64,000 nt of DNA from Arthrobacter burdickii (GCF_030433645.1 NZ_JAROCG010000001.1:1860001-1924000), one strand, 5' to 3'; counted from the first letter of the stretch, positions 8,445 to 16,881 are shown. Numbers and translations are program-made. Notes: generated from the sequence alone by a model not told the origin.

Positions 8445-9115
8445 GCGGGGCGGTTCCCGGATCCGACGGCCGGCGGCGCTGCGGCTGGGCGGTGTCGAGC
8501 GAGGAGTACGAGCGGTACCACGATGAGGAGTGGGGACGGCCCGTGCTCGGTGAGGCCGGCCTGTTCGAACGGCTGAGCCTCGAAGCGTTCCAGTCCGGCC
8601 TGAGCTGGATCACGATCCTGCGGAAGCGCGAGGCGTTCCGCCGGGCCTTCACCGGCTTCGATCCCGCCGTCGTCGCGGGCTTCGGCGCGCAGGACGTCGA
8701 GCGGCTGATGGGTGATGCCGGCATCGTGCGGAACCGGCAGAAGATCGAGGCGACCATCGCCAACGCCCGTGCCCTGCTCGCGCTCCCGGACGGGACCACC
8801 CTCGGCTCGGTCCTCGAGAGCCACCGGCCGGTCCCCAGGCCCGCGCCCGCCACCCTCGCGGACGTCCCGGCCATCATCCCCGAGAGCACGGCGCTGGCGC
8901 GGGAACTCCGTGGACTCGGCTTCCGCTTCGTGGGACCCACGACCGCATACGCGATGCTTCAGGCCACAGGCTACGTGGACGACCACCTGCAGGACTGCTG
9001 GGTCCGGATCGAGCCGCAGCAGGGCCGGCCTTCGTCGGCCGCTTCCGGAGCGGCCGGTACCGCCACTTCCGACCTCGTCGGCCCGGCCGGCGCGGCTGAC
9101 CCCTCCGGCCCGTGA
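8441..9115 (+). CDS. tag: DNA-3-methyladenine glycosylase I
   Basis: Excises 3-methyladenine from alkylated DNA in base-excision repair. 224 residues. Zinc ligands of the Tag family are visible: Cys14 in RRRCGWA, His27 in YHDEEWG and, near the C-terminus, His and Cys in DDHLQDCW. The SLEAFQSGLSW segment carries the catalytic-type Glu. The C-terminal 30 residues are a low-complexity Ala/Gly/Ser/Pro tail beyond the fold. Start and stop both overlap neighbours (ATGA at the start, GTGA at the end), so it sits in the middle of a tightly coupled operon. Confidence 0.92.
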   Translation: MSGAVPGSDGRRRCGWAVSSEEYERYHDEEWGRPVLGEAGLFERLSLEAFQSGLSWITILRKREAFRRAFTGFDPAVVAGFGAQDVERLMGDAGIVRNRQKIEATIANARALLALPDGTTLGSVLESHRPVPRPAPATLADVPAIIPESTALARELRGLGFRFVGPTTAYAMLQATGYVDDHLQDCWVRIEPQQGRPSSAASGAAGTATSDLVGPAGAADPSGP

Positions 9116-10341
9116 GTCGCGTGGTGCCGGCCCGGGCGAACCGGTCCGTGCGGTGGAGTGCGCAGTGGTTCGCGCACTGGTCCCTGCAGGTCCTGGTGGT
9201 CTTCGCCGCCGGGCGCCTCGTCTCGACCGGAATCCTCCTGCTCGCCGCGGCACGTCAGGGCCCCAGCCCCTGGTCCGGTCCGGCCCCCGCGTATGGCACG
9301 TTCATCAACTACTGGGACAGCGGCTGGTACGAACGCATCTTCACCGAGGGCTACCCGACGGACCTGCCGCGGGACGCGCTGGGCGTCGTGAGCCACAACC
9401 AGTGGGCGTTCTACCCGCTCTATCCGGGACTCGTCCGGGTCCTCGACGCCGCCACCGGGCTGGGCTGGGAAATCCTCGCACCTCTCGTGTCCGTGGCCGC
9501 GGCAGCGGGTGCGTCGCTGGTGATCTACCGGCTCTTCCGTCTCGCGTCGGACCACCGGGCGGCGCTCGCAGGCGTCGCCGTCGTGTCCTTCGCACCCGTC
9601 TCTGCCATCCTCCAGGTGCCGTACGCGGAGTCCCTGCACCTGCTGCTCCTCGCGTCCGCGCTGTACCTGGTGTCCACGGGCCGGTATTTCGCGGCGATGC
9701 CCGTCGTCGTGCTGATGTGCCTGGCACGACCGGCCGGGGTGCCCTTCGCCATCGCGGTGGGGATCCTGTTCCTTGCCGCCCTCCGAACCGTCCGGCGCAG
9801 TGCCGTCCCCGGGGGACCGCCGGCACAGCGGCTGCTGCCCCTGTTCCTGCTGGGGGTGGTCTCGTCGCTCGGCGCTGTCGCCTGGCCGCTGATCGCCTGG
9901 GCCGTCACGGGGCAGCGGAACGCCTATGTGGCGACGGAGACCGCGTGGCGTGGTGAGGCGCTGGTCCCCTTCGTGCCGTGGCTCGAGGCACCGGCCGCGG
10001 TGGTGGGTCCTGCCGCGGCCGTGCTGGTCGTCGGGGGCCTGCTCCTGTGCGTCGTCGCGCTGTTCCTCGCGCCCGCGGTGCGCTCGATGGGGCTGGTCGC
10101 CGGTGCCTGGTGCGCGGCCTACCTGCTGTACCTCGGGGCGTTCTGGGATCCGCAGTCGAGCACGTGGCGCATCCTGTTCCCGCTGTTCCCCCTGGCGCTC
10201 GCCGTCGCCGGCAGCCGGAACCGCTTCGGGATCCGTATCCTCTGGGTACTGCTGCCGGTATCGGTACTGCTCCAGTTCTTCTGGGTGGACTGGCTGTGGG
10301 GCTGGACCCCGTCCGGACCGGATGGGGATTATCCACCCTGA
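9112..10341 (+). CDS. Polytopic membrane protein, GT-C/PIG-V-like mannosyltransferase candidate
   Basis: 409 residues with about nine to ten hydrophobic helices. An acidic, aromatic motif YWDSGWYERIF falls right after the first membrane helix, where GT-C glycosyltransferases that use polyprenyl-phosphate sugars carry their catalytic loop, and NQWAFYPLYPGL follows. The resemblance is to PIG-V-type mannosyltransferase families. The acceptor is unknown; a lipoglycan or glycolipid of the envelope is a guess. The GTG start overlaps the tag stop (GTGA), which implies coupling. Confidence 0.65.
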   Translation: MSRVVPARANRSVRWSAQWFAHWSLQVLVVFAAGRLVSTGILLLAAARQGPSPWSGPAPAYGTFINYWDSGWYERIFTEGYPTDLPRDALGVVSHNQWAFYPLYPGLVRVLDAATGLGWEILAPLVSVAAAAGASLVIYRLFRLASDHRAALAGVAVVSFAPVSAILQVPYAESLHLLLLASALYLVSTGRYFAAMPVVVLMCLARPAGVPFAIAVGILFLAALRTVRRSAVPGGPPAQRLLPLFLLGVVSSLGAVAWPLIAWAVTGQRNAYVATETAWRGEALVPFVPWLEAPAAVVGPAAAVLVVGGLLLCVVALFLAPAVRSMGLVAGAWCAAYLLYLGAFWDPQSSTWRILFPLFPLALAVAGSRNRFGIRILWVLLPVSVLLQFFWVDWLWGWTPSGPDGDYPP

Positions 10342-10504
10342 GTGTGATCCACGCCGCACCTGAATTAGCAGGTGCAGGGCTTGTGCTGAATAATGAAGGT
10401 GATGACGTGCACCGCCGGGCCTTTCCACGGGCTACCGGACGGCGCACTGTTTACTGTCGCGCTGCCGCTGATCGCGGTCGCGCCCTGTTGAAAGGGACAC
10501 CCCC

Positions 10505-10672
10505 ATGGCTGCCATGAAACCGCGTACCGGCGATGGACCGATGGAAGTCACCAAGGAGGGGCGCAGCCTCATCATGCGGGTGCCGATCGACGGCGGCGGA
10601 CGCCTTGTCGTCGAACTGAACGCCGAGGAAGCGGGCAAGCTCAAGGACTGCCTGCTCACCGTCACCACCTAG
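10505..10672 (+). CDS. DUF3117 family small protein
   Basis: 55 residues, too short for usual gene finders: begins MAAMKPRTGDGPMEVTKEGR and ends LKDCLLTVTT. The family is near-universal in actinobacteria and always about this length; its function is not known to me. The ATG at 10505 is preceded by GAAAGGG at a suitable distance, so this one uses a Shine-Dalgarno and probably its own promoter in the 163-base gap after the membrane protein gene. Confidence 0.85.
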   Translation: MAAMKPRTGDGPMEVTKEGRSLIMRVPIDGGGRLVVELNAEEAGKLKDCLLTVTT

Positions 10673-10718
10673 GCGGTCCGAACCGGGCGTCCCGGCTCCT
10701 GTTCCCCGCGTCGGGGCA

Positions 10719-10734
10719 GGCGGCAGGCGCCGCC
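10719..10734. terminator. Possible terminator hairpin between convergent genes
   Basis: GGCGGC-AGGC-GCCGCC forms a short G+C-only hairpin between the DUF3117 gene and the convergent methyltransferase gene. There is no T-tract, so support is weak. Confidence 0.3.
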
Positions 10735-10743
10735 CGCCCGCCG

Positions 10744-11382
10744 CTAGGCGCGCTGCTTGACCGCGAGCAGGAGCCCGGTCCCCGTCGGCACGAGTGCCGA
10801 GACGAGGGCCTCGTTCTCACGGATCATCTTCCCGACCTGGCGGAGCGTATTGGTCGACTGCTCCCGCACGGCAGGTTCCGCCACCCGGTCCTGGTCCAGT
10901 GCGTCGTTGATGATCATGATGCCGCCGTCCTTGAGCAGGCGCGTCGCCTGCTCGACGTAGACCGGCAGGCCCGGCTTGTCGGCGTCGATGAACACCAGGT
11001 CGTAGGCGGCATCGGTCAGCCGCGGCAGCACGTCCGCCGCGCGCCCCGAGATGGTGCGTGTGCGGTTGGAGGGGATGCCGGCCTCGGAGTAGGCCTCCCG
11101 GGCGGCCCGGAGGTGGTCGACGTCGGAATCGATGGTCGTCAGGACCGCATTCCGGCCGAGGCCCCTCAGCAGGCAGACTCCCGACACTCCTGCTCCGGCA
11201 CCCACCTCGACCGCGGTGCTCGCCTTGGACGCCGCCGCGAGGACGGTGAGTGCTGCGCCGACGGCAGGAGTGACAGGGGCGACGCCGAGCTCGTGGGAGC
11301 GGTCGCGCGCCCGAAGCAGGATGTCGTCCTCGTCGGGGAGTCCTTCGGTGTAGGACCAGCTGCTGTGTTTGTCGGCGGCCAT
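10744..11382 (-). CDS. O-methyltransferase family protein (SAM-dependent)
   Basis: 212 residues from the ATG at 11382 (an ATG two codons upstream at 11388 is equally possible; neither has a clear ribosome-binding site). Motifs of the catechol/caffeoyl-type O-methyltransferase family: EVGAGAGVSGVCLLRGL for SAM binding, DSDVDH for the acidic ribose loop, and DLVFIDADKPGLPVY with a metal-type Asp, then IINDAL. It is divergent from sigE, the same arrangement as Rv1220c-sigE in mycobacteria. The substrate is unknown. The open frame continues upstream to 11610 but that part is low-complexity and not typical of the family. Confidence 0.85.
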   Translation of the reverse strand: MAADKHSSWSYTEGLPDEDDILLRARDRSHELGVAPVTPAVGAALTVLAAASKASTAVEVGAGAGVSGVCLLRGLGRNAVLTTIDSDVDHLRAAREAYSEAGIPSNRTRTISGRAADVLPRLTDAAYDLVFIDADKPGLPVYVEQATRLLKDGGIMIINDALDQDRVAEPAVREQSTNTLRQVGKMIRENEALVSALVPTGTGLLLAVKQRA

Positions 11383-11388
11383 GAACAT

Positions 11389-11690
11389 CCGTTCTGTGGT
11401 TGCGGGAAGTGGCGGGAGGCGGCGCTCCGGGAGGCAGGCGCCCCGCCCCAACACTACTGTGCGGCGCGGCCGGACTTCCATGCGGCCGGGCGGGCGCGCA
11501 GGCAAGGATAGCGGGCCCGGCGTCCCCGGGCAGGCACAACACACGTACCTGCCAGCTAGTTCCCAGCTTGGTGGGAAAGACTTCTCTTTCGGGACATCCA
11601 GCATGAGCACGGCCCCGAATCCCCGGTACCACCGCAGCCGTGGCCGCCGCGGGGGAGGACCTGTTCGGGATGCGTGGCGAGAAGGGGTAG
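11389..11690. other. Divergent regulatory region between methyltransferase and sigE
   Basis: 302 bases without a convincing gene. On the reverse strand GGGAAC at 11564-11559 is followed 18 bases later by GTT, loosely resembling an extracytoplasmic-function sigma promoter directed at the methyltransferase gene. On the forward strand only a ribosome-binding site (GAAGGGG near 11681) in front of sigE is clear. I see no stable terminator or riboswitch. Confidence 0.35.
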
Positions 11691-12341
11691 ATGATGTCTA
11701 GCGTGAAGGCGGCACAGGCCGCCATGGAGGCCGTTCCCGGAGCGGACGTGCCTCTCCTCGATGAGCACGGCAACCCGTGGGTCGCACCGTCCTGGGAAGA
11801 AGTCGTCACCAACTACTCGCCGAAGGTGTACCGCCTGGCCTACCGCCTCACCGGCAACAAGTTCGACGCCGAGGACCTCACGCAGGAAGTCTTCGTGAGG
11901 GTCTTCCGTTCACTGGCGAACTTCAAGCCGGGAACGCTCGACGGCTGGCTGCACCGCATCACCACCAACTTGTTCCTCGACCAGGCGCGGCGCAAGACCC
12001 GCATCCGGTTCGACGGACTGACGGAAGAAGCCGAGAGCAGGTTGCCGAGCAAGCATCCCGGCCCCGAGCGCAGCTTCGAATTCAACAACCTGGACATCGA
12101 CGTGCAGGCAGCCCTGGAGGAACTCCCGCCGGACTTCCGCGCCGCCGTCGTGCTGTGCGACCTCGAGGGCCTGGCGTACGACGAGGTGGCGCAGGTCCTC
12201 GGCGTCAAGCTCGGGACCGTCCGCTCGCGCATCCACCGCGGCAGGACGATGCTGCGGGAGAAGCTCGCCCACCGCGACCCGCGGAAGCCAAGCGGGAACG
12301 GTGCCGCCCTGGGCGTCCCACGGATCGCCGGCTTGGGTTAG
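11691..12341 (+). CDS. sigE: ECF RNA polymerase sigma factor, SigE-like
   Basis: Directs RNA polymerase to envelope-stress promoters. 216 residues: a short N-terminal extension, sigma region 2 with [19 protein letters not shown] and the [10 protein letters not shown] segment (about residues 40-105), a linker and region 4 with [15 protein letters not shown] and the helix-turn-helix [15 protein letters not shown]. An ATG-ATG pair begins at 11691 with GAAGGGG three bases upstream. The anti-sigma gene follows after five bases, then tatB, matching the sigE-rseA-(htrA)-tatB order of mycobacteria but without htrA. Confidence 0.93.
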   Translation: MMSSVKAAQAAMEAVPGADVPLLDEHGNPWVAPSWEEVVTNYSPKVYRLAYRLTGNKFDAEDLTQEVFVRVFRSLANFKPGTLDGWLHRITTNLFLDQARRKTRIRFDGLTEEAESRLPSKHPGPERSFEFNNLDIDVQAALEELPPDFRAAVVLCDLEGLAYDEVAQVLGVKLGTVRSRIHRGRTMLREKLAHRDPRKPSGNGAALGVPRIAGLG

Positions 12342-12346
12342 GAACG

Positions 12347-13352
12347 ATGCTTCATCCCCATCGCTCCCTGCAGGACCTCGTGGACGGTGAGTTGTCCGAC
12401 CGGCGCCGGATCGCCGTCGAACGGCATGTCTCACGCTGTGCGTCGTGCGCCGCGACGGTCTCGCGCCTCCGGAGCCTCAAGAGCGCGCTGCTGGGCCTGC
12501 GGAACCCGGCCCCGGATCCGGACCTCCAGCGCAGGCTCCTGTCGCCCGCCTTCGGCTCCACCGCCGGCATGAATACCGGCATGAATACCGGCATGAATAC
12601 CGGCAGGGACGAGGCCCGGACGGGTTCCAGTGCCGCCTTCGTGCGCGAGCACCACGAACGGGCCGCCCCCCCGTGGACGGACGGTGCTCACCGCCGTCGG
12701 TGCCTCGGCCGCCGTCGCCACCGCCATCCTCGGGAGCGCCTACGTCATGGGATCCGAGGCGCGGCCCGTCACGGCCGAGGGGGCGGCGACCGGCGTCACC
12801 GCGCTGCAGGCGCGCTGGGAGTCCGTCGCGTCGCAGACCCCCACCTACCTGGACACCGACCAGCTGGAGACCCTCCGGTCCGGAGGCTGGTACTGCCCGG
12901 AGCTCGAATCCCTCGGTTTCACGCTGCAGAGCGCCGAGGGCATCACAGTCGCAGGCAGGCCGACCCTGGAGATCGTCCTCGAGAACGACGGCGACACGGT
13001 CACCGTCTACGAACAGCGCAAGGTCAGCGGGGTTCGCGGCGCCGACGCTCCGCCGCTGAACGCCGTGACCGGCAACATCGTGACCGCGGACGGCTTCGAG
13101 CACATCGGCGGCGCCGAGCGCGACGTCTGGGTCCGTTCCGGCGAACCATGGCAGGTGGTGCTCGACTCGCCGTCCGTCACCTACACCGTGGTCTCGAACC
13201 TGCCGGCCGCCGCGATGCCGCAGACGCTCAGCCAGCTCGTCACGGCGGAACACGCCCAACTGGCCCTGTCGCCCCAGGTCCAGGAGGACTCGATGATGGA
13301 GCGGATCATCCGCGGCCTCTCGATGATCGCGCATCCCGGGGAGAACGGGTAG
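12347..13352 (+). pseudogene. Anti-sigma factor (RseA-like), frameshifted at a C7 tract
   Basis: The gene starts with ATG at 12347, five bases after sigE. The first 108 codons encode a zinc-binding anti-sigma domain (ERHVSRCASC, the HxxxCxxC motif). The membrane helix (VLTAVGASAAVATAILG) and extracytoplasmic domain continue in another frame to 13352. The frames join at seven C residues (12666-12672); with six C the product would be one 334-residue protein (RAAPPRGRTVLTAV across the join). Without correction the first frame runs on as Arg-rich nonsense lacking a membrane helix. This is either a sequencing error, a true null allele, or a slippage-controlled gene. A 12-base repeat encoding GMNT lies just upstream. 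Confidence 0.75.
12564..12604 (+). repeat. 12-bp tandem repeat in the anti-sigma gene
   Basis: Three identical copies of CCGGCATGAATA (12564-12599) plus a partial fourth. The period is a multiple of three, adding Gly-Met-Asn-Thr units to the linker between the zinc domain and the membrane helix. Confidence 0.9.
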
Positions 13353-13437
13353 GCGACCCTGCGGCGACGCGGACGGCAGGGCGCCACAGCACCTGCCCCG
13401 CGGGCCGGGCGAATGTGGTCGGCACTGGCCGGGAAGG

Positions 13438-13443
13438 TAGTCT
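13438..13443 (+). promoter_or_regulatory. Putative -10 element of tatB (leaderless)
   Basis: TAGTCT, then TTTCAC, then the GTG of tatB. It suggests that tatB has its own leaderless promoter in addition to any read-through from sigE. Confidence 0.5.
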
Positions 13444-13449
13444 TTTCAC

Positions 13450-13851
13450 GTGTTGGGAATCAACGGCCTCGAACTCGTGGTTCTGGCGTTCATCGCCGTC
13501 GTGGTGCTCGGCCCGGAACGGCTTCCGGAGTACGCGGCCCAACTCGCCCGGCTCGTGAAGGGCCTGCGGCGCATGGCCACGGGAGCCCGTGAGCAACTCC
13601 GGGAAGAGGTCGGTCCGGAACTGGACGAGGTCGATTGGCGCAAGCTCGACCCCCGCCAGTACGACCCCCGCCGCATCATCAAGGAAGCGCTCCTCGACGA
13701 CTTCGAGGACGTCCTCAAGCCTGTCAGCGGTGGCGGCCCCCGGCCCGCACCCGCTGCGCCTGTACCCGGCGTCGCACGCCCCCCGGCCGTACCGATCGGG
13801 CCGCGCCTCGAAGCCGGGCAGGCCGCGCCCTACGACCTCGAGGCGACCTAG
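13450..13851 (+). CDS. tatB: Sec-independent protein translocase protein TatB
   Basis: Component of the twin-arginine translocase that recognises folded precursor proteins. 133 residues: an N-terminal membrane helix (LGINGLELVVLAFIAVVVLG), the conserved PERLPEY hinge, an amphipathic helix (LARLVKGLRRMATGARE) and a Pro/Ala-rich disordered tail. The helix-hinge-amphipathic layout with a Glu near the membrane start is TatA/B-like; TatB is chosen from length and the conserved position next to sigE. GTG start with a TAGTCT-6-GTG leaderless arrangement. tatA and tatC are not in the window. Confidence 0.85.
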   Translation: MLGINGLELVVLAFIAVVVLGPERLPEYAAQLARLVKGLRRMATGAREQLREEVGPELDEVDWRKLDPRQYDPRRIIKEALLDDFEDVLKPVSGGGPRPAPAAPVPGVARPPAVPIGPRLEAGQAAPYDLEAT

Positions 13852-13869
13852 CGGAGGCCCTGCCCGGTG

Positions 13870-14997
13870 TCAGCGGAGGCTGACCGGCAGCCTCAGGCCG
13901 TCCAGGCCGCGGGGGCGGCGGGCGAGCGTGGAAGCGATCGCCGTCAGCTCGGCGCGGGCCGTCGAGGTCCCTCCGCCGAGGACGAGGGGAGTGCCGGCAT
14001 CGCCGCCTTCCCGCAGCGCGACGTCCAGCGGGATGCTGCCCAGCAGGGGGATCTCCGTGCCCAGGGTGGCCGACAGCCTCGTGGCGAGTGTGCTCCCGCC
14101 TCCCGCGCCGAAGAGTTCGAGCCGGCCGCCGTCGGGCAGTTCGAGCCAGGACATGTTCTCGATCACCCCGGCGACGCGCTGTCCCGTCTGAGCGGCCATG
14201 GCACCGGCCCGTTCGGCGACATCGGCGGCAGCACTCTGCGGCGTCGTGACGACCAGGAGCTCGGATGACGGCAGCAACTGGGCCACGGAGATGGCGATGT
14301 CGCCCGTCCCCGGGGGGAGGTCGAGGAACAGGGCGTCCAGGTCGCCGAAGTAGACGTCCGTGAGGAACTGCTCGAGCGCGCGATGCAGCATGGGACCCCG
14401 CCAGGAGATGGGCTGGTTGCCCTCCACGAACATGCCGATGGAGATCACCTTCACGCCGTGGGCGACCGGCGGCAGGATGAGCTCGTCGACGCGCGTGGGC
14501 TGCTGCGTGATGCCCAGGAGGGCGGGGACGGAGAAGCCGTACACGTCGGCGTCGACGATGCCCACCCGGAGCCCCTGCGCGGCCATGACGACCGCCAGGT
14601 TCACCGTCACGCTGGATTTGCCGACACCGCCCTTGCCGCTCGCCACCGCATAGACGCGGGTGAGCGACGACGGGTCGTTGAAGGGGATGCCGCGGCGGCC
14701 GCCGGCACCCCTCAGCTGCTCCTTCAGCGCGTCGCGCTGGGCCTGGTCCATGACGCCGAGCTCGACCTCGACGCGCTCCACGCCGTCGACGGCGGACAGG
14801 GCGGCTTCGGCGTCCTGCGTGATCGTGTCGCGCAGGGGGCAGCCGGCGATCGTCAGCAGGACCCGGATCCGCACGGTCCGTCCCGTGATGGACACGGACT
14901 CGAGCATGCCGAGTTCGGTGATGGGGCGGCGCAGTTCGGGGTCGATCACCGTGGTGAGGGCCGCCCGGACGGCCTCCTCTTCGGGTAAGGGGCTCAC
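13870..14997 (-). CDS. mrp: Mrp/NBP35-family P-loop ATPase (ApbC-like Fe-S carrier)
   Basis: 375 residues. The N-terminal MIP18/DUF59-type domain has IAGCPLRDTI; the P-loop domain begins with VASGKGGVGKSS (Gly121-Ser129), the deviant Walker A of the MinD/Mrp family, followed by VDADVYGFS and LDLPPGTGD. The C-terminal CxxC that carries the bridging cluster in Escherichia coli or yeast homologues is not visible (the equivalent segment reads ENMSWLELPDGG), so any cluster chemistry may rest on the DUF59 cysteine. It overlaps the downstream-facing DUF1003 gene by four bases, indicating coupling. Confidence 0.88.
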   Translation of the reverse strand: MSPLPEEEAVRAALTTVIDPELRRPITELGMLESVSITGRTVRIRVLLTIAGCPLRDTITQDAEAALSAVDGVERVEVELGVMDQAQRDALKEQLRGAGGRRGIPFNDPSSLTRVYAVASGKGGVGKSSVTVNLAVVMAAQGLRVGIVDADVYGFSVPALLGITQQPTRVDELILPPVAHGVKVISIGMFVEGNQPISWRGPMLHRALEQFLTDVYFGDLDALFLDLPPGTGDIAISVAQLLPSSELLVVTTPQSAAADVAERAGAMAAQTGQRVAGVIENMSWLELPDGGRLELFGAGGGSTLATRLSATLGTEIPLLGSIPLDVALREGGDAGTPLVLGGGTSTARAELTAIASTLARRPRGLDGLRLPVSLR

Positions 14998-15602
14998 CGG
15001 ACGGGTTTCCTCCCGGCGGGCTGGACCTTCGGCATCGCCACGGTGTTCTCCGACGGCTTGCGGGGCTTCCGTTTCTGCAGGGTCAGCTCCTGGCCGTCGG
15101 TCGTCTCGAGGAGTTCCTCGAGGACGGAGCGGAGCTCGGAGCGGACGTAGTCGCGTGTCGCCACCTCGCGCAGGGCGATGCGCAGCTCCGCGATCTCCCG
15201 CGTCAGGTACTCGGTGTCGGACAGGTTCCGCTCCGCCCGGTGGCGGTCCTCACGCATGGAGACGCGGTCGCGGTCGTCCTGGCGGTTCTGCGCGAGCAGC
15301 AGCAGGGGGGCGGCATAGGAGGCCTGCAGGGAGAGCATCAGGGTCAGTGCCGTGAACCCCAGTGCCGCGCTGTCGAAGCGCAGGTTCGCCGGAGCGACGG
15401 TGTTCCACGTCAGCCAGACCGCGACGAAGACAGTCATGTAGAAGAGGAATTGCGGGGTACCCATGAAACGGGCGATGTTCTCCGTGCCGCTGCCGAAGCG
15501 GTCCGGGTTCGGTCGCAGGCGCGGGAGGATGCGCTTGCGCGCCTCCCGTGGCGTGTCGAGCCCGCGTGAATTCGACCGGATCTTCTCAACCACGGCGGTC
15601 AC
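14994..15602 (-). CDS. DUF1003 membrane protein
   Basis: 202 residues. The DUF1003 core spans about residues 40-125: FMGTPQFLFYMTVFVAVWL forms the first membrane helix, and ALTLMLSLQASYAAPLLLLA with NRQDDRDR forms the second helix and the conserved polar end. A charged coiled C-terminal region follows (AELRIALREVATRDYVRSEL). Function is unknown; the family sits with MgtE-N/CBS proteins and Mrp in many actinobacteria. Overlaps the upstream CBS gene by 17 bases and mrp by four. Confidence 0.85.
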   Translation of the reverse strand: MTAVVEKIRSNSRGLDTPREARKRILPRLRPNPDRFGSGTENIARFMGTPQFLFYMTVFVAVWLTWNTVAPANLRFDSAALGFTALTLMLSLQASYAAPLLLLAQNRQDDRDRVSMREDRHRAERNLSDTEYLTREIAELRIALREVATRDYVRSELRSVLEELLETTDGQELTLQKRKPRKPSENTVAMPKVQPAGRKPVR

Positions 15603-16869
15603 CTCGTTTCGCTGCGGAGCTGTCGTCCTGTGCCCGCCAGTCGTCGGGCAGCAGGTGATCGAGCACGTCGTCGACGGTCACGGCCCCCACCAGCCTGCCG
15701 TCGGTGTTCACCACCGGCAGGGAGTTCAGGTTGTAGGTGGCGAGGATCCTCGACACTTCGCTCACGTTCGCCTGGTCGCCCACGGCCTCGAGGTCCGTGT
15801 CGATGATGTTGCCGAGCGGCTCCGGTGGCGGGTAGCGCAGCAGCTGCTGGATGTGCACCACGCCGAGGTAGCGCCCGGTCGGCGTCTCGAGCGGAGGCCG
15901 GCACACGAAGATGGACGATGCGAGGGCCGGTGTCAGTTCCTCGCGCCGGACGTGGGCGAGGGCCTCGGCGACGGTCGCCTCGGGCGGGAGGATGACCGGC
16001 ACCGTGGTCATGAGGGAGCCCGCGGTGTCCTCCTCGTACTCGAGCAGCCGGCGCACGTCCTCGGCGTCGTCGGGCTCCATGAGCTGGAGGAGCTCCTCCT
16101 TCTGCGCCTCGGGGAGCTCGTTGAGGAGGTCGGCCGCGTCGTCGGGGTCCATCTCCTCGAGGACGTCCGCCGCACGCTCGCGCGTCAGGGACTGGAGGAT
16201 CTGGACCTGGTCGTCGTCGGGCAGTTCCTGGAGGACGTCCGCGAGGCGGTCGTCCTGGAGTTCTCCGGCCACCTCGATGCGCCGCTTGTCGTTCATCTCG
16301 TGCAGCGCGTCGGCGAAGTCGGCGGGCTTGAGGTCGTCGTGCTGGGCGACGAACTGGGTCGCGCCCTGCGGTTCGTTCGTGGTCCCGTGGAAGGCGTCGA
16401 GCCAGCCGATGATGAGGCGCTCGCCGCCGCGACGGAGTCCGCGGAGGGGGGAGGTGGACCCGCCGCGCCGCACGAACAGCTGGGAGACGTGCCAGTCGCC
16501 TGCACGGTTGCGCTCCATGGCGATGTCCTCCACGACGGCGCTGCCGCTGCCGTCGCGCAGGGTGAGGCGGCGGTCGAAGAGCTCGGCCACGACCAGCATC
16601 TCCGCGCCGCGCTGCTCGAAGCGGCGGAGGTTGACGAGGCCGGTGCAGATGATCTGGGATGGGTCCATCGAGGTGATGCGGGTCATGGGCACGAAGACGC
16701 GTTTCTTGCCGGGGACCTCGACCACGAGGCCTACCACCTGCGGGGCCTTGGTCGGGCCGCGGTCGAGCACGACGGCGTCCCGCAGGCGGCCCAGGCGGTC
16801 GCCCAGCGGATCGAACACATCGAGGCCCAGCAGTCGGGCGACGAAGACGCGGGTCGGGTTGGTAGTCAC
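15586..16869 (-). CDS. Soluble PRC-barrel / MgtE-N / CBS-pair protein
   Basis: 427 residues. An N-terminal PRC-barrel-like segment (about 1-110, VFVARLLGLDVFDPLGDRLG) is followed by a MgtE N-terminal superhelical domain (about 190-290) with repeated LADVLQELPDDDQ and AADLLNELPE units, and by a pair of CBS domains (about 290-410, NSLPVVNTDGRLVGAVTVDD). The membrane channel of true MgtE transporters is absent, so it cannot transport Mg2+ itself; a Mg2+ or nucleotide sensor partner for the adjoining membrane protein is an inference. GTG start six bases after TAGCCT, likely leaderless. First gene of a three-gene overlapping operon with DUF1003 and mrp. Confidence 0.85.
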   Translation of the reverse strand: MTTNPTRVFVARLLGLDVFDPLGDRLGRLRDAVVLDRGPTKAPQVVGLVVEVPGKKRVFVPMTRITSMDPSQIICTGLVNLRRFEQRGAEMLVVAELFDRRLTLRDGSGSAVVEDIAMERNRAGDWHVSQLFVRRGGSTSPLRGLRRGGERLIIGWLDAFHGTTNEPQGATQFVAQHDDLKPADFADALHEMNDKRRIEVAGELQDDRLADVLQELPDDDQVQILQSLTRERAADVLEEMDPDDAADLLNELPEAQKEELLQLMEPDDAEDVRRLLEYEEDTAGSLMTTVPVILPPEATVAEALAHVRREELTPALASSIFVCRPPLETPTGRYLGVVHIQQLLRYPPPEPLGNIIDTDLEAVGDQANVSEVSRILATYNLNSLPVVNTDGRLVGAVTVDDVLDHLLPDDWRAQDDSSAAKRGDRRG

Positions 16870-16875
16870 TGCTCT

Positions 16876-16881
16876 AGGCTA
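16876..16881 (-). promoter_or_regulatory. Putative -10 element of the MgtE-N/CBS operon (leaderless)
   Basis: TAGCCT on the reverse strand, then AGAGCA, then the GTG start at 16869. No ribosome-binding site is present. Confidence 0.45.

Noticed and set aside
13353..13558. Continuation of the anti-sigma first frame past the C7 tract into tatB
   Set aside because: The sequence after the tract is Arg/Pro-rich and lacks the membrane helix found in the other frame, so this is a frameshift read-through, not a real domain.
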